Shown here: piece by piece, positions 12,114 through 20,544 of the stretch
Position numbering within the stretch: position 1 is the first letter of the stretch
Layout of the letters: the number at the start of each line of letters is the position of its first letter
Assembly (NCBI GenBank): GCA_020638735.1
Contig: JACKHZ010000008.1
Coordinates: 1-64,000 of the forward strand
DNA from: Planctomycetota bacterium
GTDB lineage: Bacteria > Planctomycetota > UBA1135 > UBA2386
DNA: 64,000 bases
Direction: 5' to 3'
Translations under genes and position numbers: made by a program
The notes under the pieces: generated by a model
What the model was told of the DNA's origin: nothing
Database searches by the model: none
The model's input: the letters and a program-made list of their open reading frames with translations, nothing else

Positions 12114-12934
12114 TGGCGCTGCCTCCGCTGCTGCAGCACGCGATCGAGCATCTCGCGCAGCAGGCTCTCGGGGAACGGCTTGGCGAGGAACCCGTCGGCC
12201 TTGCGGATGTCGGCGAGCGACAACCTGGCGGCGCTGTTGAGCAGGATCGGCACGTCGCGGGTCGCCGGGTCGGCGCGCAGCGCCTCGATCACCTCGAGGC
12301 CGTCGAGCTCGGGCATCTCGTAGTCGAGCAGCACGAGGTCCGGCTGCAGCTCGCGCACCGCGGCGAGGCCGCTCTTGCCGTCGAACACCGCGCAGGTGCG
12401 GAAGCCCTGGCGCTGGATCAGCACCTCGACCGCGGCGGCGAGATCCTCTTCGTCGTCGACCACCAGCACGAGGCCGCGGCACGGGCCGCCGAACTCTTCG
12501 CACGAGGCGACGATGTGGCGGCGTACCACCGCCGCGGTGTCGAGCCCGGCCAGCTCGAAGCCCTCCTCGATGCGCCGCTTCAGCTCGGTGTTGAAGCGCC
12601 GCACCGCCATCCACTGCTCGTAGTCGGGGAACTCGGGCCCGATCTCCATCTGGTCGTGGGTGTCGACCGCGAAGAAGAACTCGCCGGCGATCAGGTGCTC
12701 CTGCAGGAGCAGCTTCATGAACGGATAGTTGCGGTTGCCGAGCCGCAACGAGTAGCGGCAGCAGGCGTGTCCGGGCACCGACTCGACGCGCTCCTGGTGG
12801 AACAGCTCGAGCACCCGCTCCGGCGGGCCGGCCGGCTGCACGTCGCGTCGCGGCCGCGCCGAGCCGTAGGCCAGGTCCTGGTAGATCGAGACGGCCTTCT
12901 GGACCATCTCCGCGGTCAACGCGGTGAGCCTCAC
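12110..12934 (-). CDS. Response regulator with an unrecognised N-terminal domain and C-terminal receiver
   Basis: This is a 274-residue protein. The last 120 residues are a receiver domain: VLVVDDEEDLAAAVEVL supplies the acidic pocket, LVLLDYEMPELDG supplies the phospho-acceptor Asp (about residue 203), and LAKPFPES supplies the conserved Lys. The first 145 residues are not a domain I recognise. They contain GHACCRYSLRLGNRNYPFMK and FFFAVDTHDQMEIGPEFPDY, a pattern of ordered hydrophobic and charged residues. There is no DNA-binding or enzymatic output domain after the receiver. It starts at a GTG overlapping the pyrD stop (GTGA) with a strong GGAGGT six bases upstream. Confidence 0.85.
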   Translation of the reverse strand: MRLTALTAEMVQKAVSIYQDLAYGSARPRRDVQPAGPPERVLELFHQERVESVPGHACCRYSLRLGNRNYPFMKLLLQEHLIAGEFFFAVDTHDQMEIGPEFPDYEQWMAVRRFNTELKRRIEEGFELAGLDTAAVVRRHIVASCEEFGGPCRGLVLVVDDEEDLAAAVEVLIQRQGFRTCAVFDGKSGLAAVRELQPDLVLLDYEMPELDGLEVIEALRADPATRDVPILLNSAARLSLADIRKADGFLAKPFPESLLREMLDRVLQQRRQRQ

Positions 12935-13911
12935 GAGCGCACCTCCGAGACGCGGCACGCCGCCGCGCCGCTGGCGGGCGCCGCCGCGTGCATCGCGCCG
13001 CGCAGCTCGGCGATCGTCGTGCGCGCCGACGCCAGCAGCTGCGGCAGCTCGGCGACGACGCGCGGCAGCAGGTTCGGGTCGGCGAACACCGCGGTGCCGA
13101 GCTGCACCGCCGACGCGCCGGCGCAGACGAACTCCAGCACGCACTCGGCCGAGTGCGCGCCGCCGACGGCGACGATCGGCAGGTCGGGCAGCGCCTTGCG
13201 CACCTGGTGCACGATGCGCAGCGCCACCGGCTTGATCGCGGGGCCGGACAGACCGCCGGTCGTGTTGGCCAGCACAGGCTTCCTCCGCCGCCAGTCGACC
13301 GCCATGCCGACCAGCGTGTTGATCAGCGTCACCGCATCCGCGCCGCCGCGCTGCGCCGCCGCCGCGATCGGCACCACGTCGGTGATGTTGGGCGTCAGCT
13401 TGGCGAACACCGGTACCGTGGCCACCGCCTTGACCGCCGCGATCACCTGCTCGGTGAGCTGCGGGTCGGTCGACGAGCGGGTGCCGTGCGCGACGTTCGG
13501 GCACGACAGGTTGACCTCCAGCGCGTGCACGCCCTCCTGGCAGAAGCGGCGCGCCAGCTGCTGCAGTTCGTCCTCGCTGCCGCCGATGTTGACGATCACG
13601 CGCGGGCCGTGGCGACGCCCGGCCTCGGCACCTGCCGCGGCGATGTGGTGCATCTTCGGCAGGTACTCGCGCACGAAGTGCTCGACGCCGCGGTTCTCCA
13701 GTCCGATCGCGTTGAGCATGCCGCCGGCGGTCTCGACGATGCGCGGCGGCGGGTTGCCGTGCCGCGGCGACAGCGTCACCGTCTTGCTGACCAAGCCGCC
13801 GACCGGCCCCAGGTCGACGAACGCGCCCCCCTCCCAGCCGGAACCGAACGTGCCCGAGGCGCTGAGCACCGGGTTGTCCAGTTCGAGGGTTCCGACGGTC
13901 GTCTTGAGCAC
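12931..13911 (-). CDS. pyrD: Dihydroorotate dehydrogenase, class 1B-like
   Basis: This 326-residue FMN enzyme oxidises dihydroorotate to orotate in pyrimidine synthesis. TIM-barrel features include NPVLSASGTFGSG, the catalytic-Cys motif VNLSCPNVAHGTR (about 135-147; Cys is typical of class 1 enzymes), FAKLTPNITD, ANTTGGLSGPAIKPVALRIV and GGAHSAECVLEF. The sequence resembles the class 1B catalytic subunit, which normally pairs with the iron-sulfur flavoprotein PyrK. No pyrK is in the window. The start is a GTG at 13911. It sits between lspA and the response regulator, overlapping the latter by four bases. Confidence 0.92.
   Translation of the reverse strand: MLKTTVGTLELDNPVLSASGTFGSGWEGGAFVDLGPVGGLVSKTVTLSPRHGNPPPRIVETAGGMLNAIGLENRGVEHFVREYLPKMHHIAAAGAEAGRRHGPRVIVNIGGSEDELQQLARRFCQEGVHALEVNLSCPNVAHGTRSSTDPQLTEQVIAAVKAVATVPVFAKLTPNITDVVPIAAAAQRGGADAVTLINTLVGMAVDWRRRKPVLANTTGGLSGPAIKPVALRIVHQVRKALPDLPIVAVGGAHSAECVLEFVCAGASAVQLGTAVFADPNLLPRVVAELPQLLASARTTIAELRGAMHAAAPASGAAACRVSEVRS
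12941..12946 (-). promoter_or_regulatory. Shine-Dalgarno sequence for the response regulator
   Basis: A perfect GGAGGT lies six bases before the GTG at 12934, inside the end of pyrD. This supports the GTG as the true start despite the 4-base overlap. Confidence 0.7.
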
Positions 13912-13963
13912 TTGGGTCGGGTTCGCCCGGGAGCCCGGGCGATCGGGTCGGGTCGGGGCTGGT

Positions 13964-14572
13964 TCAGGATACCGGCTGCTTCGCCGTGTGGCGATCGCTG
14001 CGCCACAGCAGCACGAACAGGCACGCGGCGCCGACGGTGATGCACGAGTCGGCGATGTTGAAGGCCGGGAAGTCCCACTCGACCGGCCAGCGGCCGGAGA
14101 AGCGCAGGAAGTCGCGCACCGAGCGGTCGTCGCGGGTGAAGTTGTCGTAGAGGTTGCCGATCGCGCCGGCGAACACGAGGCTCAGCACCAACAGCTGGAA
14201 GCGCGCCGCCCGCGAGGTCGTGCGCACGAACCACAGCAGCCCGAACAGCGCCACGCAGCGCAGCACCATCAGCACCACGGTGCCGTTCTGGAACAGGCCC
14301 CAGATGGTGCCGGTGTTGCCCCAGGTGACCAGCTCGAAGTGCAGCGCGGCGCTGTCGAACACCAGCTCGTGGCGGCGTTCGGCTTCGAGCCCGGGGCTGT
14401 TGGCGGCGAGGCGGGCGAACACCCACGCCTTGCTCCACAGGTCGGCGGCCACCAGCAGCGGCCACGGCAGCCAGAACCACAGCTTGCCGCCGAAGCCGCG
14501 CACCTCGGCGGGCCGCGCCGCGCTGTCGGCGCCGACGTCACCGCCGGCGCCGGTCTCGGCGGAGGCGGTCAC
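13964..14572 (-). CDS. lspA: Lipoprotein signal peptidase
   Basis: This is a 202-residue inner-membrane aspartic protease that cleaves signal peptides of prolipoproteins. Four hydrophobic segments are visible. The two catalytic Asp motifs are GAIGNLYDNF (about 142) and FNIADSCI (about 176), with NTGTIWGLF as the conserved Asn-Thr-Gly segment. It is longer than typical LspA (about 160) because of an N-terminal extension rich in Ala/Gly and a charged insert after helix 1. The chosen GTG at 14572 overlaps the stop of the dksA-like gene (GTGA). Many lipoprotein genes in this window would be its substrates. Confidence 0.92.
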   Translation of the reverse strand: MTASAETGAGGDVGADSAARPAEVRGFGGKLWFWLPWPLLVAADLWSKAWVFARLAANSPGLEAERRHELVFDSAALHFELVTWGNTGTIWGLFQNGTVVLMVLRCVALFGLLWFVRTTSRAARFQLLVLSLVFAGAIGNLYDNFTRDDRSVRDFLRFSGRWPVEWDFPAFNIADSCITVGAACLFVLLWRSDRHTAKQPVS

Positions 14573-15018
14573 GCGATCTCGCGGTTGCGCTCCTCGGACT
14601 CCTGGTGACGCACGCAGTAGCGGGCCCACGGCAGGTATTCGAGGCGCGCCTTGGGGATCCAGACGTCGGTCTTGACCGGCTTGGCCGCCTTGGCCGCCTT
14701 CTTCTGGGCCTTCGGCGACTCGCTCTCCTCCTGGCACATCGGGCAGACGCCGTAGTCCCAGTCGCCGTTGCCGTCGATGCGGTCGAGGGCCTCCTCGATC
14801 AGCTTGATGGTCTCCTCCTCGTTCTCGATCAGGCCCAGCATGAAGCCCTGGTCGTAGTTGTCGGTGCCCTGGTCGGCGAGGTGGTCGACCGACGCGTCCT
14901 GGTCGGAGGCGCGCAGGGCCTCGTCGCGCATCGATCCCACGTCACCTCGCAGCGAAGCGAGCTGCTGCACGAGGATCGTCTGGTACTTCTTCAGCTCGGT
15001 CTTGGTCGGCTTGGACAT
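14569..15018 (-). CDS. TraR/DksA-family zinc-finger protein
   Basis: This is a 149-residue protein with an N-terminal helical pair (KTELKKYQTILVQQLASLRG ending in ALDRIDGNGDWDYG), as in DksA/TraR proteins that enter the RNA polymerase secondary channel. The zinc finger reads YGVCPMC and RYCVRHQ, separated by a long basic insert (KAQKKAAKAAKPVKTDVW) that the classical finger lacks. The second half has Cys and His in place of a CxxC pair, so zinc binding may differ. It starts at ATG 15018 and overlaps lspA by four bases. Similar DksA-like/LspA pairs are known in other bacteria. Confidence 0.8.
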   Translation of the reverse strand: MSKPTKTELKKYQTILVQQLASLRGDVGSMRDEALRASDQDASVDHLADQGTDNYDQGFMLGLIENEEETIKLIEEALDRIDGNGDWDYGVCPMCQEESESPKAQKKAAKAAKPVKTDVWIPKARLEYLPWARYCVRHQESEERNREIA

Positions 15019-15258
15019 TGCTGGCGGGCCGCCGGGCGGCGGCTGTCGGACGCGAAGGTGCTGTTCGAGCGGGACCACCCCGCTGGAAGGGGCGAGGACG
15101 ATACGTTTCCCTCCGGAGAGCGTCAAGGCGCGCGCGCCCCGGTGTCGACCACGCACCGGGCCGCCCCATCGGCAGGAGCGCCCCCGCAGATCCAGCAGAA
15201 TGCGGTCCAGCGGGCTCCGCCGTGGACCCGGGCGGCGCCCTGGCACAGAATCCAGGCA

Positions 15259-16158
15259 GTGGCAGCAGCGACTCCCGCAGGTCCGCGCCCGCAGCAGCTG
15301 CTGGCGGACTTCCTGGTGCACCTCGGCGTCGAGCTGCAGGTGTCCCGCCACACCGTCGCCGCCTACCGCAACGACCTGACGCGGCTGTGCGCCGACGCGG
15401 CACGGCTGCCGGACCGCGCCGCGATCGACGAGCACCTGTCGCGGCTCGCCACCACCCACGCGCCGGCGTCGGTGGCCCGTGCCGCGGCGGCGATCCGCGG
15501 CTTCTATCGGTTCCTCCACGCCGAGGGCGCGGTGACCGAGGACGTCACCGAGGGCCTGCTCGGCGCGCGCCTCGAGCAGAAGCTGCCGAAGGCGCTGAGC
15601 CGGAGCGCGGTGGCGAAGCTGCTCGACCACGAACCCCAGGACGAGCTCGGCGTGCGCGACCAGGCGATCCTGCACGTGCTGTACGCGACCGGCTGCCGCG
15701 TCACCGAGGTGGTGACGCTGCGCACCACCAGCGTGGTCGCCGAGCACCGCCTGCTGCGCGCGTTCGGCAAGGGCAACAAGGAGCGGCTGGTGCCGATCGC
15801 CGACGCCGCGCTCGCCTGGCTGGAACGCTACCGCACCGAGGTCCGGCCGCTGCTGCGCCAGCGGGCGAAGCGCGACCCCGAGGACGTGCTGTTCCTGTCG
15901 CGCACCGGCCGACCGCTCGACCGCGTGCGGGTGTTCCAGGTCGTGCGACAGCGTGCCGCATCCGCCGGCCTGACCATCGCCTGCTCGCCGCACGCGCTGC
16001 GCCATTCGTTCGCCACCCACCTGGTCGCCGGCGGCGCCGACCTGCGCAGCGTGCAGGAGATGCTCGGCCACGCGTCGCTGCAGACCACGCAGGTCTACAC
16101 GCACGTCGACCACGAGCGGCTGCGCGCCGTGCACCAGCGGCTGCATCCCCGCGGCTGA
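15259..16158 (+). CDS. Tyrosine recombinase XerC/XerD-like
   Basis: This is a 299-residue site-specific recombinase, the length expected for chromosomal-dimer-resolving XerC/XerD. The N-terminal SAM-like domain (LLADFLVHLGVE, SRHTVAAYRNDL) is followed by the catalytic domain. Catalytic residues are visible: Arg in YATGCRVTEV, Lys in GKGNKERLVPI, HALRHSFATHL (His-x-x-Arg), His in LGHASLQTTQ and Tyr in VYTHVD. It sits among housekeeping genes, and no mobile-element partner or att site is nearby. This favours a housekeeping Xer protein over a phage integrase. The GTG at 15259 is the likely start. The 240 bases before it hold nothing recognisable. Confidence 0.9.
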   Translation: MAAATPAGPRPQQLLADFLVHLGVELQVSRHTVAAYRNDLTRLCADAARLPDRAAIDEHLSRLATTHAPASVARAAAAIRGFYRFLHAEGAVTEDVTEGLLGARLEQKLPKALSRSAVAKLLDHEPQDELGVRDQAILHVLYATGCRVTEVVTLRTTSVVAEHRLLRAFGKGNKERLVPIADAALAWLERYRTEVRPLLRQRAKRDPEDVLFLSRTGRPLDRVRVFQVVRQRAASAGLTIACSPHALRHSFATHLVAGGADLRSVQEMLGHASLQTTQVYTHVDHERLRAVHQRLHPRG

Positions 16159-16183
16159 GCGGCGGCCGCCAGCCCGGCGCGGG

Positions 16184-17599
16184 TCACTCCGGCGGGCGAC
16201 GTCGCAGCAGGTGCAGCGAGCGATCCCCGCCCGGCTGCGGGCACGGGAACACGTCGTGTTCGCGGAACGCCGCCAGCGCCGGCGCGAGCGCGGGGTCGGC
16301 GCGCAGCGCGTCCAGTTCGGGCTGCTCGAGCGCCAGCGCGACGTCCGGCTGCTCGAGCTGCGCGGCGCGCCGACCGTCGTCCGCCAGCACCTCGACCGAA
16401 GTGCCGGGGTGCGGATCGTAGTCGTCGCCGCGCCAGTGGTTCGGCCGCAGGTAGACCAGCAGCGCGGGCGCGCCGCGCCCGGCCAGCACGTGCAGCCCCG
16501 CGCCGGGCCGCGCGCTCGCCAGCAGCGTGCGCTGCAATTCGCGCCACGGCGGACGGCCGCCGCGCTGCACGACGAAGTAGAGGAACGCGCCGGTCATCAG
16601 CTCGCCGACCAGCACCAGCGCCGCCGACGCGGCCAGGGCGCGCCCGAGCCATCGCGGACCTTCGAAGCCCTGAGCCAGCAGCCCGAACAGATGCACGGCC
16701 ATCGCTGCGGCGAGCATCACCGCCAGCGGCAACGCCGCGAGCAGCGCGGCGGACGACGCACCCGGCGACCACCACGCGAAGATCCCGACGAGCCCTCCGA
16801 GCACGCCGAGCAGCGCGCCGGGTCCGCGCGCCCCGGGCAATACGCAGCACGCCGCCAGCGCGAGCACGACGACGGGCCCGCGCAGGGACAGCCACGACTC
16901 GCCGCCCCACGGCAGCAGCAGCGCGGCGCCGCACCACCAGCCCCACCGGGGCAGCCCGGCGAGGCGGTCGCGCAGCCGGGCGGCGCGGCTCCCCGGTCGT
17001 GCCATCACCAGCACCAGCCCGCCGCCGAGCACCCAGCCGACGGGGTGGCAGAGTCCGGCGAGCACGACCAGTCCGCCGACGAGCCGGAACGGCAACCGCT
17101 GGCTGGCGGCGCCCGCGAGCAACGCGATCGCGACGCCGGCCAGCAACGGGTCGGCCGTCTGGCTGACGGCGATGTGCGTCGGGTGGAACGCCAACGCCAA
17201 CGCCGAGAGCAGCGCCGTGACCCGGCCGAACGGACGACGCGCCAGCACCGCCACGCACGGCACCATGATCGCGCCGGAGAACGCGGACGGCAGCCGCAGC
17301 CACCCTTCGCCGTAGCCCGGCAGCAGACCGAGCGACAGCAGCGCGCGCTCCGCGAGGTAGACGAGCGGATAGAGCCCGCGCCCCGAACCGGCGAAGCCGT
17401 CGGCGGCGGACAACGGCTGGGTCAGCGCGCACCAGGTCTCGGCCTCGGCGGCGGACCAGGACCACTGTTCGATGCGCCACAGCCGGACCAGCGCCGCCGC
17501 CGCGCTGATCGCCGCGACGATCCACAGGTCGCGCGACGACCACCGCACGCCAACGGGCGAGGCCTCGGCGGCGACTGGCTCGGCGGCGGCGGCGTGCAT
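16184..17599 (-). CDS. Polytopic membrane protein, GT-C/PMT-like glycosyltransferase fold
   Basis: This is a 471-residue protein with about ten hydrophobic segments. The first loop after helix 1 is RIEQWSWSAAEAETWCALTQ, the place where PMT/ArnT-like (family 39) enzymes carry acidic catalytic residues. FHPTHIAVSQTADPLLAG matches the second conserved region of that family. A soluble C-terminal part of about 110 residues follows. The donor would be a polyprenyl-phosphate sugar, but neither donor nor acceptor can be deduced. The ATG at 17599 is preferred over an upstream TTG. It is transcribed convergently with the recombinase gene and divergently from the YfhO-like gene. Confidence 0.72.
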   Translation of the reverse strand: MHAAAAEPVAAEASPVGVRWSSRDLWIVAAISAAAALVRLWRIEQWSWSAAEAETWCALTQPLSAADGFAGSGRGLYPLVYLAERALLSLGLLPGYGEGWLRLPSAFSGAIMVPCVAVLARRPFGRVTALLSALALAFHPTHIAVSQTADPLLAGVAIALLAGAASQRLPFRLVGGLVVLAGLCHPVGWVLGGGLVLVMARPGSRAARLRDRLAGLPRWGWWCGAALLLPWGGESWLSLRGPVVVLALAACCVLPGARGPGALLGVLGGLVGIFAWWSPGASSAALLAALPLAVMLAAAMAVHLFGLLAQGFEGPRWLGRALAASAALVLVGELMTGAFLYFVVQRGGRPPWRELQRTLLASARPGAGLHVLAGRGAPALLVYLRPNHWRGDDYDPHPGTSVEVLADDGRRAAQLEQPDVALALEQPELDALRADPALAPALAAFREHDVFPCPQPGGDRSLHLLRRRPPE

Positions 17600-17736
17600 C
17601 GCCGGGCACCATACGCCGCGCCCCGGCTCCGAAGCCAACCCTCGCCGCGGACCGACGGTCGGCGATTGCGCGCGCCCGCGGCCTGCTGCATCGTCACGCC
17701 GCGCGCGACCTCGACCGCCGTGCGCCCATCACCGCC

Positions 17737-20428
17737 GTGCACACCGACCAGCCGCCCGCAGCATCCGCGCCATCGCCACGGGGCCTGCGCCTCGCCGCGG
17801 CGCTGTCGCTGGTGCTGCTGCCGCTCGTCTGGCTGTGGCCTTCGGCGACCGGCGAACGCGTGTTCGTGCCGTACGACCTCGGCCAGTTCCCGCCGGCGAG
17901 CATCACCGCCGAGCCGGCGGCGCTGCAGCGCGCGCGCGACGGCGCCGACCTCGACGTCACCGAGGTGCCGGTGTGGTTCCTGCCCGAGCTCGAGCTGGCG
18001 CGCGACGAACTGGCGGCTGGCCGCCTGCCGACCTGGAACCCCGCCGCGCGCACCGGCGCGCCGCTGCACGCGCACGGCCTGATCGGCCTCTGCTACCCGC
18101 CCGACTGGCTGGTCCTGCTGAGCGACGACCCGGCGCGCCGGCTGTGGCTGGTGGCGTGGTCGAGCCTGGTGATCGGCGGGCTCGGCGCGTTCGGGCTGTT
18201 CCGCGAGCTGCGCCTCGGCCTGCTGCCGGCGTGGCTCGGCGCCGCGCTGTTCGAGCTGTCGACGCCGATGGCGGCGAACGCGTTCTTCTGGATGCGGCTC
18301 GGCAGCTTCGTCTGGCTGCCGGCGGTGCTCTGGGCGCTGCTGCGCTGCGCCGACGAGCGCCGTCGCCCGCTGCCCGTGCTCGGGCTCGGCGTCGCCTTCG
18401 CGATGACGTGGCTGGCGGGTTTCCCGCCGTTCGCCGCGACCACGACGCTCTTCGCCGGACTGACCGTCGCGTGGCTGCTCTTCGAACGCTGGCGCGCCGC
18501 CGGTCCGCGCGCCGCGCTGCGGCTGACGATTCGCCTCGGCGCCGGCCTGACCATCGGCGCCTGCCTCGCCGCGCCGCAGGTGCTGCCGTCGCTGCTGTTC
18601 TTCCCGCACAGCGCCCGCCCGCCGGTGCCGGAGTGGCGCGACGTCGCCACGCAGGCGTTCGAGCCGTACGGCCTGCTCGGCTACCTGATGCCCGGCGCGT
18701 TCGGCGACCCGTCGAGCAGCGCGGCGCTGCCGTACGCGGCGTCGCCGATGCAGCTGTTGCTGAACACGCGGCGCTGGGACGGGGCCGCGGCGCTGCCGAA
18801 CTACAACTGGACCGAGTACGCGGTGTTCGTCTCGACGCTCGGCGCGCTGCTCGCCGCGCTCGGCCTCTGCTGCGGCCGCGGCCGGCGCGCCGGGCTGATG
18901 CGCACCGGGCTGTTGCTGGCGATAGGCCTCGGGGCGTTCTGGCCCGGGTTGCGGCTGCTGTTCCACCTGCCGGTGGTGCAGAACGTCTGGCCGATGCGCT
19001 GGCCGGCAACGGGCACGCTGTTCGTCACGTGGGCGGCGGCGCTCGGCACCGAACGGCTGCTCTCTGCGTCGCGGCGGCTGCCGTTGCTCGGCGGCGCCGC
19101 GTGCGTCGCCGCGGGCGTCGCGTTGTGGTTCGCGACGGCGCTGCCGCAGCGCTGGCAACGCGACGATCCGCAGTGGGCGATCGCCGCGCTCGAGCAGCAC
19201 TACGCCGCCAGCCGCACCGCCGTGCTCAACCACCTGTCGGGCATGGTGGCCCCCGGGTCGGGCCCCACCGCCGAGGAGCTGGCCGCGGTGCAGCGCCGCC
19301 TCGACGCGGGCTTCACGCGGTTCGCCGACCAGGGTCGCAGCGGCGCGTGGTGGCTGCTCGCGGTCGGCGTCGGGCTCGGCGCGTTCGCGCTGCTGCGCGA
19401 CCCGCGCGCGCGCGGCGGCGTGCTGCTTCGCCGGCGGCGCGGCGGCGATCGCTCAGCTGCTGGCGGCCGGCGCGGTGGCGACGCACGGCAGCGCGCGCGC
19501 GGTGCCGCTCGACACGCCGGTGCAGCAGTTCCTGCGCGCCGAGGCCGACCGGCTCGCCGGCGACGGCGGCTTCACCATCGTGCGCGGCGCGATGCGGCCC
19601 GGCCTGCCGAACCAGCTGCCGCCCGGAGAGCTGCGCCACCGCGGCGTGCGCGACCTCAACTTCTACAGCCACGCCGACCGGCACACGCTCGAGCCGCTGC
19701 GCCGGCTGCTCGACCGCCACCACGTCGAGCTGGGCCTCGACGACGGCGCCGGCGAACGCATCGCCGGCAAGGGCTATCTGACCGCGTCGCTGCCGGCGCC
19801 ACTGCTCGCGCATCCGTTCTTCGACCAGCTCGGCGTGCGCTACGTGCTCGCGACCGAGGACCTCGCGGCGGCGCCTGGCATCGGCGAGCGCGTCGGGCCG
19901 GTGCTGAAGGGCCGCGGCGAGTTCTTCGTCTACGAGCGGCCGAACGCGCGGCCGCGCGCCTACGCGGTGCCGACGGTCGAAGTGCTCGCCGACGACGACG
20001 CGCTGCTCGAACGGCTGCTCGACCCGCAGCGACGGCCGCGCGATGCGGCGCTGGTGACGGCGGCGGAGTTCGACGCCGACCACCCGCGCGTCGATCCGCG
20101 CGGCAGCGCCGGGAACCCGCCGCGCGCCGTCACCTTCGTGCGCGACGCCCCGACGGTCATCGAGCTCGACGTCGCCGCCGGCACCGAGCGGTGGCTGGTG
20201 CTCGCCGACACGTTCCTGCCGGGTTGGACCGCGTACGTCGACGAACGCCCCCAGGCGCCGACCCGCTGCAACCACAGCCAGCGGCTGGTGCGCCTGCCAG
20301 GGACCGCCTGCCGCGTGCGCTTCACCTACACCGCGCCGGGCCTCACCGCGGGACTGACGCTGGCGGCGATCGCGACGCTCGGCGCCGCCGTGTGGTGGTT
20401 CGCGACACGCCGCTCGCGACGGCCCTGA
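17737..20428 (+). CDS. YfhO-like polytopic membrane protein, split by a one-base frameshift
   Basis: This is a large membrane protein of the YfhO / GT-C-like type, about 896 residues after frame repair. A signal-anchor helix and FVPYDLGQFPPA open the first extracytoplasmic loop. Features typical of the family follow: LPTWNPAARTGAPL, LNYPPDW-like GLCYPPDWLVLLSDD, WLAGFPPFAA and GYLMPGAFGDPSS. About ten to twelve helices precede a C-terminal soluble domain with FDQLGVRYVLATEDL, RPNARPRAYAVP and LADTFLPGWTAYVDE, and a last helix. The frame changes near 19429: dropping one C restores GGVLLAGGAAAIAQLLAAGA, a good membrane helix, and joins both halves. It starts at GTG 17737. The function in surface glycan or lipid decoration is inferred. 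Confidence 0.8.
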
Positions 20429-20544
20429 TCCAGCCACGATCGACTTCGGTCGCGACCCGCTGCGCGCCGAAACAGCGACGTGCCGCCCGCTCCGACCGCC
20501 ACCCAGACGCACGTGCGCTCCAGCCGGCACGGGGAGCCGCGACC

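Noticed and set aside
15259..16158. Phage integrase marking an island
   Set aside because: Length and motifs fit housekeeping XerC/D, and no att repeat, tRNA or mobile genes are adjacent.
17422..19233. Long minus-strand frame opposite the YfhO-like gene
   Set aside because: It is Arg/Gln/Ala-rich shadow sequence without motifs.
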